A DNA stretch of 64,000 bases, from the NCBI RefSeq assembly GCF_039537705.1, contig NZ_BAABBA010000004.1:1-64000 (forward strand). Reading direction: 5' to 3'. The position numbers were made by a program, and so were the translations under genes. The stretch is from Georgenia daeguensis (GTDB lineage: Bacteria; Actinomycetota; Actinomycetes; Actinomycetales; Actinomycetaceae). The notes under the pieces are model-generated. The model worked only from the letters and a program-made list of their open reading frames with translations. It did no database searches and was not told where the DNA came from. Positions 42,881-53,101 of the stretch are shown piece after piece (position 1 is the first letter of the stretch; each line of letters starts with the position of its first letter).

Positions 42881-45469
42881 TCAGACGCCTGCCCGGTCGG
42901 CCTCCTGGGCGCGGACGGCCCGGCGTGCGGCGTCGAGGTTCTCCACCACCAGGCGGCGCAGGGCGGGCGCCGCGCCGGCGTGGGAGTCCAGCCACTGCTG
43001 CGTCAGCTCCACGACGTCCACCCCGTGCTGCGCGGACAGACCGGCCAGCTTGCCCGGGTACAGGCCGATGACGATGTTCTGCGCCATCTCGTTCGTGCGG
43101 CCGGACCACACCGGCTCGAGCGCGTCGAAGTAGCGCTGCACGAACGGGACCAGGAGCCCCCGGTCGTGCACCTGCGAGAAGCCGCCGATGACGTTCGACT
43201 GCACCGCGTTGGGCAGGGCGTCGGAGTCGACGACGTCCGCCCAGGCCCGCTCCTTGTTCTCCGCCGTCGGGACGGCGGCCCGGGCGCGCGCGGCCTGCTG
43301 CTGCCCGGTCGCGGTGGCGTCGCGCCGCAGCTCGTCGTCGATCGCCGGGGCACCCGCCCGCCCGCCGGCGACGAGGCCCTGCAGCAGCGCCCAGCGCAGG
43401 TCGGTGTCCACCGCCAGGCCGGGCAGCTCGGCGGCGCCGTCGAGGAGGCCGGCCAGCACGTCCAGGTGCTCGGGTGCGACGGCGTGGGTGGCCAGGGCCC
43501 GCACCAGCTGCAGCTGGGTGTCGGAGCCGCCCTCGGCCGCCCGCGCGAGCTCGAGGAGGCGCCCGCTGACGCTGCGGCCGACCTCCTCGCGCCGCTCCGG
43601 CGCGACGTAGGAGCCCAGGGCGACGCCCACCTGGCGCAGCAGCACCAGGACGACCGACGAGTCGGTCTCGGTGGCGACCGCGCGCAGCGCGAGGTCGATG
43701 AACTGGCGTGCCGACCACTCCCCGTCGCGGGTCATGTCCCACGCGGCAGCGAGGACGAGGGCCCGGGGGAGGGACCCGTCGAACCCGCCCAGGTGCTCCG
43801 TGGCCGTCGCGAGCGACTCGGGGTCGAGACGGACCTTGGCGTACGCGAGGTCCTCGTCGTTGACCAGGATCAGGTCGGGCCGTCGGCGGCCGGCGAGCTC
43901 GGGGACCTCGGTGCGCCCGCCGTCGACGTCGAGCTCGACGCGGACGGTGCGCTCCAGACGGGCGGCCGGGCCCTCTCCGACGACGTCGTAGCCGCCCACC
44001 ACGAGCCGGTGCGGCCGCAGGGTGGGGTGCTCGGCCGGGGCCTCCTGCAGGACGGCGAACGAGGCGACGGTGCCGTCGTCGGCGGTCGTGACCTCGGGCC
44101 GGAGCAGGGTGACCCCCGCCTCCTCGAGCCAGACCCGCGACCAGGCGGTGAGGTCGCGGCCGGAGGTGGCCTCCAGCTCGACCAGCAGGTCCCGCAGCTC
44201 GGTGTTGCCGAACGCGTGCTTGGCGAAGTACCGCTGCACCCCGGCGAGGAACGCGTCGCGGCCCACCCAGGCGACGAGCTGCTTGAGCACGGAGGCGCCC
44301 TTGGCGTAGGTGATGCCGTCGAAGTTGACCTCGACGTCCTCGAGGTCGTTGATCGGGGCGACGATCGGGTGGGTGGAGGGCAGCTGGTCCTGGTTGTACG
44401 CCCAGGACTTCTCCAGCGAGGAGAAGGTGGTCCACGCGCTCGTCCAGCGGGTGGCCTCCGCGGTCGCGAGGTGCGAGGCGTACTCGGCGAAGGACTCGTT
44501 GAGCCACAGGTCGTTCCACCAGCGCATCGTGACGAGGTCGCCGAACCACATGTGCGCGAGCTCGTGCAGGATCGTCACCGCGCGGCGCTCGACCGTTGCC
44601 TCGGGGACCTTGGAGCGGAAGACGTAGTTCTCCAGGAACGTCACGGCGCCGACGTTCTCCATCGCGCCGGCGTTGAACTCGGGGACGAAGAGCTGGTCGT
44701 ACTTCGCGAACGGGTACGGCCGGTCGAACGCCTCCTCGTAGAACGCGAACCCGGCCCGGGTGATGTCCATGATCTCCTCGGCGTCGAGGAACTCGGCCAG
44801 CGACGCGCGGCAGTACACGCCCAGCGGGATCGTGCGCCCGTCGCGGGACGTCAGCTCGCCGGTGACCTTGTGGAAGGGGCCGGCGACGATCGCGGTGAGG
44901 TAGGACGAGATCACCTCGGTGGGCGCGAAGCGCCAGGTGAGCGAGTCGGCGCCGGGCTCCGCGGCGGGCTCGGGCGCCACGACCGGGGTGTTGGACACGA
45001 CCGTCCAGTGGGCCGGGGCGGTGACGGTGAAGGCGAACACCGCCTTGAGGTCGGGCTGCTCGAAGACCGCGAAGACGCGGCGGGAGTCCGCCACCTCGAA
45101 CTGGGAGTAGAGGTAGACCTCGTCGTCGACCGGGTCGACGAAGCGGTGCAGCCCCTCGCCGGTGTTCATGTACCGGCAGGTGGCCTCGACGACGAGCTCG
45201 TTGTCCACGGCCAGGTCCGTCAGGGCGATGCGGGCGCCGTCGAAGGCCGCGGTGCCCACCTCGCGGCCGTTCAGCACGATCCGCTCGACGGAGGCGGCGA
45301 TGAGGTCCACGAACGTGCTCGCGCCCTCGGTCGCCGAGAAGCGGACTGTCGTCGTCGAGCCGAAGACCGCGTCACCGCGGGTCAGGTCCAGGGCGACGTC
45401 GTAGGCGGACGTCGCGACGGTGGCGGCCCGTTCCTGGGCCTCGGCGCGGGTGAGGTTCTCTCCGGGCAT
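42881..45469 (-). CDS. pepN: Aminopeptidase N (M1 family)
   Basis: An 862-residue zinc aminopeptidase starting at ATG 45469 (MPGENLTRAEAQERAA) with GGAGAC upstream. The N-terminal beta domain is followed by the exopeptidase motif GAMEN (268-272) and the zinc site HELAHMWFGD (302-311) with the distal Glu325 in NESFAEY. The C-terminal helical ERAP1-like domain fills residues 520-860. No signal peptide is present, so it acts in the cytoplasm to trim peptides from their N-termini. It matches the actinobacterial PepN type (about 860). Synteny with rpiB, nei2 and tig supports orthology to Rv2467. Confidence 0.95.
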   Translation of the reverse strand: MPGENLTRAEAQERAATVATSAYDVALDLTRGDAVFGSTTTVRFSATEGASTFVDLIAASVERIVLNGREVGTAAFDGARIALTDLAVDNELVVEATCRYMNTGEGLHRFVDPVDDEVYLYSQFEVADSRRVFAVFEQPDLKAVFAFTVTAPAHWTVVSNTPVVAPEPAAEPGADSLTWRFAPTEVISSYLTAIVAGPFHKVTGELTSRDGRTIPLGVYCRASLAEFLDAEEIMDITRAGFAFYEEAFDRPYPFAKYDQLFVPEFNAGAMENVGAVTFLENYVFRSKVPEATVERRAVTILHELAHMWFGDLVTMRWWNDLWLNESFAEYASHLATAEATRWTSAWTTFSSLEKSWAYNQDQLPSTHPIVAPINDLEDVEVNFDGITYAKGASVLKQLVAWVGRDAFLAGVQRYFAKHAFGNTELRDLLVELEATSGRDLTAWSRVWLEEAGVTLLRPEVTTADDGTVASFAVLQEAPAEHPTLRPHRLVVGGYDVVGEGPAARLERTVRVELDVDGGRTEVPELAGRRRPDLILVNDEDLAYAKVRLDPESLATATEHLGGFDGSLPRALVLAAAWDMTRDGEWSARQFIDLALRAVATETDSSVVLVLLRQVGVALGSYVAPERREEVGRSVSGRLLELARAAEGGSDTQLQLVRALATHAVAPEHLDVLAGLLDGAAELPGLAVDTDLRWALLQGLVAGGRAGAPAIDDELRRDATATGQQQAARARAAVPTAENKERAWADVVDSDALPNAVQSNVIGGFSQVHDRGLLVPFVQRYFDALEPVWSGRTNEMAQNIVIGLYPGKLAGLSAQHGVDVVELTQQWLDSHAGAAPALRRLVVENLDAARRAVRAQEADRAGV

Positions 45470-45649
45470 GGGTCTCCTTGACGCGTGCGTGACGGCCCTT
45501 CGGCCGCGGTCTGCTGCGCCCGACGGCGCACCGGCCTCGATCCTGCCACCAGGGTGCCGCGCGGGCCGACCTGATTGCCCGCGGTTGCGGGCCTGCCGGG
45601 CCGGGGACACGCTGGGGCCAGCCGAGCCCCGCACAGCAGGAGGACCGAC

Positions 45650-45865
45650 ATGCACCACGAGACCCCGCGCGAGACCGCCGACCGTGCCAAGGAGCTGGCC
45701 GACGCCGCCGCCGAGAACCTCGAGCACACCCGTCCCGACGACGAGGACCTCGCCGAGGCGGACGTCGATGCCGCGAACCGCCCGGGCGTGCCCGACCACC
45801 ACGAGCGCCTCGACCCTGAGGGGCCGGGGGAGGACCTCGTCGGACCCGGGTCGCCGATGCCGTGA
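45650..45865 (+). CDS. Small acidic hypothetical protein
   Basis: A 71-residue protein starting at ATG 45650 with a good ribosome binding site (CAGGAGGAC). It is strongly acidic and His-rich: MHHETPRETADRAKELADAA, then DDEDLAEADVDAANRPGVPD. The first 30 residues may form a helix; the rest looks disordered. No domain is recognised. It lies between divergent pepN and a convergent GNAT gene. It could be a stress-associated small protein, but no function can be assigned. Confidence 0.55.
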   Translation: MHHETPRETADRAKELADAAAENLEHTRPDDEDLAEADVDAANRPGVPDHHERLDPEGPGEDLVGPGSPMP

Positions 45866-45869
45866 CGGG

Positions 45870-46427
45870 TCAGCGCGGCACCGGCACGGTCCGCTCCTGC
45901 CGGATCTCCTCGGTGCGGTAGACCTGCAGGCCCCTCGCCCGGTAGTTGCCGAGAGCACGGGGGCTGTCGAGGCTGCAGGTGTGCACCCACACCCGCCGGG
46001 CCGGCGGCAGGGCGGGCCAGCGCCCGGGCAGCGTCCACGCCTGCCGCAGGACGTCGGCGAGCACGTGGCCGCCGATCCCGCGCCCGACGAGCTCGGGCAC
46101 CAGACCGAAGTACTCGATCTCGACGTCGGTGGCGCCCGCATCTTCCGCCGCCACGCCGCCGAGCTCCGCGTAGCCGGCGACCTCGCCGTCGACCCGGACC
46201 AGCCACGTCTCCCGGCCCGGGGCGGCGAGCCAGGCGCGCCACTCCTCCCGGGACCACGGCAGGCGGTCGGTCCACTGCCAGTCCCCGCCGACGGTGGCGT
46301 AGAGGCCGCGGTTGAGGTCGGGGTCGGGCTCCGTGACGCGCACCAGCTCGAACGCCGGGCGCGGGGACGACGGCGGAGCGAGCATGGCCGGGTCGGTCAT
46401 GTGCAGGTAGGTGACGGTGACGCGCAC
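45870..46427 (-). CDS. GNAT N-acetyltransferase
   Basis: A 185-residue protein. Two starts are possible: GTG 46427 (VRVTVTYLHMTDPAM) or ATG 46400 (MTDPAMLAPP). The acetyl-CoA loop is VPELVGRGIGGHVLADVLRQ, preceded by the beta-4 strand VEIEYFGL and followed by RVWVHTCSLDSPRALGNYRA, typical of the GNAT fold. The substrate is unknown. It is convergent with the small acidic gene and divergent from the mycothiol nitroreductase homologue. Confidence 0.8.
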   Translation of the reverse strand: MRVTVTYLHMTDPAMLAPPSSPRPAFELVRVTEPDPDLNRGLYATVGGDWQWTDRLPWSREEWRAWLAAPGRETWLVRVDGEVAGYAELGGVAAEDAGATDVEIEYFGLVPELVGRGIGGHVLADVLRQAWTLPGRWPALPPARRVWVHTCSLDSPRALGNYRARGLQVYRTEEIRQERTVPVPR

Positions 46428-46507
46428 CCCGTCATTCCAGCACGGCGCCCGGGGGAGCGGCCTGCCGCTGTGCCGGACCCCACAGGAAACTGGCCCCCGC
46501 TCGTCCG

Positions 46508-46513
46508 TACGAT
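46508..46513 (+). promoter_or_regulatory. Probable -10 hexamer of the nitroreductase homologue (leaderless)
   Basis: TACGAT is followed by GGCAGC and then the ATG at 46520, with no ribosome binding site. This is a textbook leaderless spacing for an actinobacterium. Confidence 0.5.
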
Positions 46514-46519
46514 GGCAGC

Positions 46520-47143
46520 ATGACCGAGACCACCACCGCTCCCGCGACCGCCGACTTCTGGTTCGACCCCATGTGCCCGTGGGCGTGGATGACGTCCCGC
46601 TGGATGAGCGAGGTCGAGAAGGTCCGCGACGTCACGGTGCGCTGGCACGTCATGAGCCTGTCGGTGCTCAACGAGGGCCGTGACCTGCCGGAGGACTACG
46701 CCGCCCTGATGGAGCGGGCCTGGGGCCCGGTCCGGGTGGTCAACGCCGCCCGCGAGCACCACGGCGAGGAGGTCCTCAAGCCCCTGTACGACGCGCTGGG
46801 GACGCGCATCCACCCCGGCGGACGCGGTGACGACCTCGCCGCGGTCATCGACGAGGCGCTCGCCGAGGTCGGCCTGCCGGCCGAGCTCGCCCGCTTCGCG
46901 GCGTCGGACGAGCTGGACGAGTCCCTGCGCGCCTCTCACCAGGAGGCGCTCGACCTCGTCGGCGACGACGTCGGCACCCCGGTGGTCGCCGTCGACGGCG
47001 TGGGCTTCTTCGGCCCCGTCGTCACGCCGGCCCCGAAGGGGGAGGCGGCCGGCCGGCTGTGGGACGGGGCGCTGCTCGTGTCCTCCACCCCCGGCTTCTA
47101 CGAGATGAAGCGCACGCGCACCGCGGGGCCGATCTTCGACTGA
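46520..47143 (+). CDS. DsbA-fold protein, mycothiol-dependent nitroreductase Rv2466c family
   Basis: A 207-residue thioredoxin-fold protein with an inserted helical domain. The N-terminal motif DFWFDPMCPWAWMTSRWM is characteristic of the Rv2466c family, with Cys19 in CPWA. The second redox Cys of a CxxC is replaced by Ala. The later cis-Pro region is VGTPVVAVDGVGFFGPV. It probably uses mycothiol to reduce oxidised proteins or nitro compounds in the cytoplasm. It lies near pepN as in M. tuberculosis (Rv2466c next to pepN Rv2467). Its own leaderless promoter suggests control by stress. Confidence 0.85.
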   Translation: MTETTTAPATADFWFDPMCPWAWMTSRWMSEVEKVRDVTVRWHVMSLSVLNEGRDLPEDYAALMERAWGPVRVVNAAREHHGEEVLKPLYDALGTRIHPGGRGDDLAAVIDEALAEVGLPAELARFAASDELDESLRASHQEALDLVGDDVGTPVVAVDGVGFFGPVVTPAPKGEAAGRLWDGALLVSSTPGFYEMKRTRTAGPIFD

Positions 47144-47287
47144 GGCGCCCCTCGCGGACGCCCGCCCCCGGTCCGGGGGCGATGACGTAACGTGTCCGCG
47201 CCCCGGTGACCCGGGTGCGCCGGGCCGGACCCGAGGAACTGGCGCCCTGCAGCGTGGGCGCCCGGAACGACGACGGAGGAGCAGCAG

Positions 47288-47872
47288 ATGGCCCAGGCAC
47301 CGAGCAGGCTGAGCGGCGGCGAGCGCGCGGTCGTCGTGATCTCCCTCGTGCTCGTGGTCGCCTTCGCCGTCCTGCTCACGCTGCGCCTCACCGGCAACGC
47401 GGACCCCGGACGGGCCTCCGCGACGGCGGCCGCCCCGGCGCCGTCGGACCCGGCGGCCACGGTCACCGCGAGCGAGGCCCCCACCGAGGCGGCCGGCGAG
47501 GACCTCAGCGAGGTGACCTGGGACTTCGTCAGCCCGACCGGCAACATCGCCTGCGCCGTCGACACCGAGCGCGCCCTGTGCGGCATCGCCTCCTTCGAGT
47601 ACGCCGACCAGATCCCCGCCGCGGTGGTCAATGCCTGCGAGGGCACGGTCGGACACTTCCTGCAGGTCACCGCCGAGGGGTCCTCCCTGGTGTGCGACAC
47701 CTCCGGCCAGGCCCTGACGATCGACTCCGCCGGCGTGCCCGCCCTCGGCTACGGCAAGGAGGAGAGCGCGGACGGCTTCACGTGCGCCTCGGACGAGACC
47801 GGCATGTCCTGCCGCCACGACGAGAGCGGCTACTCCTTCTCGGTGCGGCGAGCCGCCTACGACCTCGCGTGA
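47288..47872 (+). CDS. Membrane-anchored secreted protein, DUF6636-like
   Basis: A 194-residue protein starting at ATG 47288 with GGAGGAGCAG upstream. A single hydrophobic segment (about 14-32, VVVISLVLVVAFAVLLTL) acts as a signal anchor, followed by an Ala/Thr-rich linker. The outer domain (about 75-194) begins WDFVSPTGNIACAV and has six cysteines, probably three disulfides. This resembles the DUF6636 family; I recall no function for it. Its stop overlaps the GTG of the MFS gene by four bases, so the two are coupled. Confidence 0.7.
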   Translation: MAQAPSRLSGGERAVVVISLVLVVAFAVLLTLRLTGNADPGRASATAAAPAPSDPAATVTASEAPTEAAGEDLSEVTWDFVSPTGNIACAVDTERALCGIASFEYADQIPAAVVNACEGTVGHFLQVTAEGSSLVCDTSGQALTIDSAGVPALGYGKEESADGFTCASDETGMSCRHDESGYSFSVRRAAYDLA

Positions 47873-49086
47873 GCGCCTCCGCGCTCACCGGCGTCCTCAG
47901 GCCCCGCCCGCTCACCCTCGCCCTCCTGGGCATGGCGGTGGGCAGCTTTGCGATCGGCACCACCGAGTTCGCCACGATGGGGCTGCTGCCGCAGGTCGCC
48001 GAGACGTTCGGCGCAACCATCCCCGAGGCGGGGCACCTCGTCTCGGCCTACGCGCTGGGGGTGGTCGTCGGCGCGCCGTTGATCGTCCTCGTCACCTCCC
48101 GGGTGCCGCGGACCGGCCTGCTCGTGGCGCTCGCCCTGGCGCTCGCGGTCGGCAACGCCCTGTCCGCCCTCGCGCCGACCCTGCCGACGGCGCTCCTCGC
48201 GCGCTTCCTCGCCGGCGTCCCGCACGGTGCCTACTTCGGCATCGCCGCCGTGGTCGCCTCGGCGGTGTCCCCGCCGCAGCGCCGCGCCCGCTCCGTCTCG
48301 CTGGTGATGATCGGCCTGACCGTCGCGACGATGCTCGGCGTGCCGCTCTCGACGGCGATGGGCCAGGCCTGGGGCTGGCGTTCGCTGTACTGGCTCGTCG
48401 CCGTGGTCGCGGTCGTGGCGGCGGCCGCCATCTGGCGCTGGGTCCCGCCGGTGCCCGTGCGAGCCGGGGCGACGGCGCGGCGCGAGCTCACGGCACTGCG
48501 CTCCCTGCAGCTGTGGCTGGCTGTGGGGACGGGGGCGATCGGCTTCGGCGGGATGTTCGCCGTGTACAGCTACATCACCCCGACGATGACCGAGGTCGCC
48601 GGCCTGGCGCCCACCCACGTGACCTGGGTGCTGTTCGTCTTCGGCGTCGGGATGACCCTGGGCACGCTGGTCGGGGGGCGCCTCGCGGACCGGACCGTGC
48701 ACGGCGCGATCGTCACGGGCCTGGCCGCCATGGCCGTGACGCTCGCGGCGTTCGGCGCGCTGGTGCGAGGGCCGGTCAGCGCCGTGCTGCTCGTCGGGCT
48801 CGTGTCGGTCGCCAGCCAGTTCATCGGACCGGCGTTGCAGACCCGCCTGCTGGACGTCTCCCGGGAGGGGCCCTCGCTCGGCGCCGCGCTGCACCACAGC
48901 GCGCTCAACGTCGGCAACGCGCTGGGCGCCTGGGTGGGCGGGCTCGTCATCGCCGCCGGGCTCGGCTACCTGGCCCCCGCGTGGGCGGGCGCGGTCCTGG
49001 CGCTGGCAGGCCTGGCGATCGCGCTGCTCGCCTTGGCGCTCGAGCGCCGCTCCGGCGTGCCGGGGCCGTCGACCAGGATCGGCTGA
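47869..49086 (+). CDS. MFS transporter, AraJ/SotB-type efflux permease
   Basis: A 405-residue protein with a GTG start at the overlap with the preceding gene. Twelve hydrophobic segments are visible. The family signature GMAVGSFAIGTTEFATMGLL in helix 1, and SRVPRTG and RFLAGVPHGAYFG later, are typical of the DHA1 arabinose/purine-ribonucleoside efflux group. It would export small molecules by proton antiport; the substrate is unknown. It is convergent with the M13 peptidase gene. Confidence 0.88.
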   Translation: MSASALTGVLRPRPLTLALLGMAVGSFAIGTTEFATMGLLPQVAETFGATIPEAGHLVSAYALGVVVGAPLIVLVTSRVPRTGLLVALALALAVGNALSALAPTLPTALLARFLAGVPHGAYFGIAAVVASAVSPPQRRARSVSLVMIGLTVATMLGVPLSTAMGQAWGWRSLYWLVAVVAVVAAAAIWRWVPPVPVRAGATARRELTALRSLQLWLAVGTGAIGFGGMFAVYSYITPTMTEVAGLAPTHVTWVLFVFGVGMTLGTLVGGRLADRTVHGAIVTGLAAMAVTLAAFGALVRGPVSAVLLVGLVSVASQFIGPALQTRLLDVSREGPSLGAALHHSALNVGNALGAWVGGLVIAAGLGYLAPAWAGAVLALAGLAIALLALALERRSGVPGPSTRIG

Positions 49087-49110
49087 CGGCCCGCCCACCC
49101 AGCTGCCGCG

Positions 49111-51129
49111 TCACCAGATGCGCACGCGCTCCTCGGGCGGCAGGTAGAGCGCGTCGCCGGGCCGGACGTCGAACGCCTCGTGGAAGTCGTCCATGTTCCG
49201 CACGACCCCGTTGCAGCGGAACTCCGCCGGGGAGTGGGGGTCGATGCTCAGGAGCAGGATCGCGTCGGCGTCCCGGGACTTCGAGCGCCAGATCCGCCCC
49301 CACGAGTGGAACACCCGCTGCAGGCCGGTCAGGCCGTCCACGACGGGCGCGTCGGCCACGCCGCCCAGCCCGCCCTGGCGCAGCGCGATGTCGTAGGCCT
49401 TGATCGCGATGGAGAGCCCGCCCAGGTCGCCGATGTTCTCGCCGATCGTGAGGGCACCGTTGACGTGGTGGCTGCCGTCGAGCTGTGCGGGGGAGTAGGC
49501 GTCGTACTGACCGATGAGCGCCTTGGTGCGCTTCTCGAACTCAGCACGGTCCTCCGGCGTCCACCAGTCGGTGAGCCGGCCGGTGCCGTCGTACTTCGAT
49601 CCCTGGTCGTCGAAGCCGTGCCCGATCTCGTGGCCGATCACGGCGCCGATGCCGCCGTAGTTCCAGGCGTCGTCGGCCTCGGGGTCGAAGAACGGGGGCT
49701 GGAGGATGGCCGCCGGGAAGACGATCTCGTTCATCGTCGGGTTGTAGTAGGCGTTGACCATCTGCGGCGGCATGAACCACTCGTCGCCGTCCATCGGCCT
49801 GCCGAGCTTGTCCAGGTCACGACGCTCCTCGAACAGGTTCGCGGCGCGCACGTTGCCGAGGAGGTCCTGCGGGTCGATCTCCAGCGCGGTGTAGTCGCGC
49901 CACTTGTCCGGGTAGCCGATCTTGGGCGTGAACGCCTCGAGCTTGGCGAGCGCGCGCGTCCTCGTCTCCTCGCCCATCCAGTCCAGCGCGGAGATCGACT
50001 GCCGGTAGGCCGCGATGAGGTTGTCGACGAGGCGCTGCATGGCGGCCTTGTGCTCGGGCGGGAAGTGCGCCGCCACGTACAGCTCGCCGACGGCCTCGCC
50101 GAGCGCGCTCTCGACGAGCGCGACGCCGCGCTTCCACCGGTCCCGGAGCTCCTCCGCGCCGGTGAGGGTCCGGCCGTAGAAGTCGAAGTTCTCGTCGACG
50201 AACGCGGCGGGCAGGTACGGGGCGCGCGCGTGCACCACCTGCCAGGTCAGCCACATCCGCAGCGAGTCCACGTCGAGCGAGTCCCACGCGCGGGCGAAGT
50301 CCGTGAAGTAGGACGGCATGGCGACGATGAGGCGGTCGAACGCGCTCTGCGGCACGCCGGTGGACTCGCGCCACAGGTCCCAGTCGAACCCGGGGGCCGA
50401 GGCCACGACCTCCTCCCAGCTCATCGGGTTGTTGATCTGGTCGGCCTCGCGGGCCCGGACCTTGTCCCAGTGCCCGGCTGCCAGCGCGGTCTCGACCTTC
50501 ATCACGCGCTCGGCCGCCCCCATCGCCTCGTCCTCGGTCACCAGACCGGTGAGGGCCAGCATGCCGGCGACGTGCGCGACGTACGCCGTCCGGGTCTCGG
50601 CGTGGGCGTCCTCGCGGTAGTAGGACTCGTCGGGCAGGCCGAGCCCGGACTGGACGAAGAAGACGACGTAGCGCTCCGGGTCGTTCAGGTCGGTGTCCAC
50701 CCCGTACCCGACGGCGCCGGTGACGCCGGTGGGCTGCAGCGCGCCCATCGCCCGCGTCAGCGCCTCCTTGTCGAGAGCCGCGGTGAGGAGGTCCAGGTCG
50801 GCGCGCAGCGGCCCGGTGCCCAGTGTCTCGATCCGTTCGGTCGCCATGAATGAGGAGTAGAGGTCCCCGATCTTGCGGGCGTTGTCGGGGTTCCCGCCCC
50901 CGGCGTCGCCGGCCGCGGCCGCCTCGATGATCGCCCGCACACGCACCTCGCTGAGGTCGCGAAGCGCGTGGAAGGAACCGTCCCGTGACCGGTCCGCCGG
51001 GATGACGTGCTTGGCCAGCCAGGTGCCGTTGACGTGCCGGTAGAGGTCGTCCTGCACGCGCACGGAGGTGTCCATCGCCTCCTGGTCGGTCATGGCCGGA
51101 GTGGTCTCACTCACGTTCGTCGTGGTCAT
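49111..51129 (-). CDS. M13-family (neprilysin-like) zinc metallopeptidase
   Basis: A 672-residue enzyme. The zinc motif is VIGHEIGHGFDDQG (HEIGH at 500-504) with the distal ligand Glu564 in GENIGDLGG. NAYYNPTMNEIVFPAAILQ and the C-terminal CNGVVRNMDDFHEAFDV are typical of the family. It has no signal peptide or membrane helix (start MTTTNVSETTPAMTD), so it is probably cytoplasmic, unlike eukaryotic neprilysins. It cleaves oligopeptides on the amino side of hydrophobic residues. It is divergent from rpiB. Confidence 0.95.
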   Translation of the reverse strand: MTTTNVSETTPAMTDQEAMDTSVRVQDDLYRHVNGTWLAKHVIPADRSRDGSFHALRDLSEVRVRAIIEAAAAGDAGGGNPDNARKIGDLYSSFMATERIETLGTGPLRADLDLLTAALDKEALTRAMGALQPTGVTGAVGYGVDTDLNDPERYVVFFVQSGLGLPDESYYREDAHAETRTAYVAHVAGMLALTGLVTEDEAMGAAERVMKVETALAAGHWDKVRAREADQINNPMSWEEVVASAPGFDWDLWRESTGVPQSAFDRLIVAMPSYFTDFARAWDSLDVDSLRMWLTWQVVHARAPYLPAAFVDENFDFYGRTLTGAEELRDRWKRGVALVESALGEAVGELYVAAHFPPEHKAAMQRLVDNLIAAYRQSISALDWMGEETRTRALAKLEAFTPKIGYPDKWRDYTALEIDPQDLLGNVRAANLFEERRDLDKLGRPMDGDEWFMPPQMVNAYYNPTMNEIVFPAAILQPPFFDPEADDAWNYGGIGAVIGHEIGHGFDDQGSKYDGTGRLTDWWTPEDRAEFEKRTKALIGQYDAYSPAQLDGSHHVNGALTIGENIGDLGGLSIAIKAYDIALRQGGLGGVADAPVVDGLTGLQRVFHSWGRIWRSKSRDADAILLLSIDPHSPAEFRCNGVVRNMDDFHEAFDVRPGDALYLPPEERVRIW

Positions 51130-51258
51130 CCTCCGACCCTACGGCAGGGTGCCGACAGCCGCGGAGCGGACCGGACCGTCGTCGGCCGCAGAGGCGCCCG
51201 GGGGCGCCTCCGTGGTCGCTGCGGCGCGCGGCCCGTCGGTATTGGCACAATGACCGCC

Positions 51259-51704
<446 letters not shown>

Positions 51705-51708
<4 letters not shown>

Positions 51709-53045
51709 AAGCCCCAGCTCATCGCCGGGGCCAGGGGCCAGCCGAACGCCGTCGACGCCGCGGCGAGCGAGCCCGGCACGTGCTCGGTGACCTGGCCCGC
51801 CCCGGCCAGCGCCGCGAGCGACGTCCCGCCCAGGTACGCCGACGCCAGCGCGGCCACGTCCAGCGCCAGGTGCGCCGGGGTGCCGGTCCGCTCCGCCGTC
51901 GCCGCGGAGGGCGAGCCGCGCAGGTGCCACCGGCCCGCGTTGGCGCCGAGCAGGTCGTCGTGGACCTCGAGGACCACGTCGACATCGGCGGCGTAGCGGC
52001 GTCCGGCCAGCGCGGCGCCCACCTCGAGCAGCCTCAGCCAGACGCCGTCGTGCAGACGCACCTGGGCCCCGCGAAGGTCGGTGAGCAGGTGCAGCAGCGC
52101 GTCGTCGACGGCGAGCCGGCCGGTGTGCACGCTCGCCATCAGGTCGAGGTCGGTGAGCGTGCCCCACAGGGCCCGCGCGGCCGCGGCGTCCAACGCCACG
52201 TGCTCGCGCAGCTTCACCGTCCCCTCCGGCTGGCCCGCGTCCGACCACGACTCCTTGCGCCGGAACAGGGCGTAGCCGCGCGGCTCGCCGGCGGTCGTGC
52301 GCACGATCGCGATACGCATGCTCTCGGCGTCCTTCCGGGCGCCGGGCCAGTCCACGAGGTGACCCGCGCGCAGCGCGGCGGAGCGCCGGAGGATCCAGCC
52401 CGGGCGGTCGACGGCGGCGTGGACACCCTCGAGCAGCTCACCATGGCGTCCGGGATCGAGCCGGTCGAGCTCGACGACGAGGTCCTGAGCACCCGGCACG
52501 TCGCGCAGCGCGGCCCCGCGGCCCACCTTGGCGGTGGCGTGCTGCGTGGCGACGCCGTAGCCGTACCGGCCGTAGATGCCGGTCTCGGCGGCGTAGAGGG
52601 CGGAGACCACCTCACCGCGCCGCGCCGAGCGCACGAGGTGGGCGGTCATCATCGCGCGGGCGAGGCCGCGGCGCCGGTGCCCGGGGTGGACGCCGACCCA
52701 GGTCAGGCCGGCGGTGGGCAGGCGCGCGCCGCCGGGGACGGGCAGCTCGAACGCGAAGGAGGAGTGCACGGCGGCGAGGCGGCGCGCGGACGCGTCCCGC
52801 TCGTCCCAGACCCCCACGGTGCGGCCGGGCTCGAGCTCCCACACGGCTGCGGCCTCGTCCTCGGGGGAGAGCTCGTAGGCGAAGGCCCACCGGTCGACGT
52901 CGATGACCGCGGCACGGTCCGCGACGTCGTCGAGCTCGGCGAGACGGTAGCCGGCGGGCAGCGCCGGGACCTCCGGCAGGCCCGGGACGGGGGCCGGCGG
53001 GGCGGCGGGGGCGTGGGTGACCGTCGTGGTCACGGGTTGGGTCAT
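51705..53045 (-). CDS. eis: Eis-like GNAT N-acetyltransferase
   Basis: A 446-residue protein. It has two GNAT domains and a C-terminal sterol-carrier-like domain, as in Eis. Residues 117-133 (VGVHPGHRRRGLARAMM) bind acetyl-CoA; EVVSALYAAETGIYGRYGYG and VATQHATAKV are typical of the family. It probably forms a hexamer and acetylates amines such as aminoglycosides or other substrates. The C-terminal residues are MSWGF in place of the aromatic-carboxylate end seen in mycobacterial Eis. It is tail-to-tail with rpiB with four shared bases. Confidence 0.85.
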
Positions 53046-53101
53046 GGCCCCAGCGTGGCAGGGCCGCTCGCCGCAGGGCGAGGATTTTTCCCCGTTCGCC
53101 C

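Noticed and set aside
42881..46141. 1086-residue form of pepN
   Set aside because: The additional 224 N-terminal residues are low-complexity sequence overlapping other genes; the ATG at 45469 matches the PepN family start.
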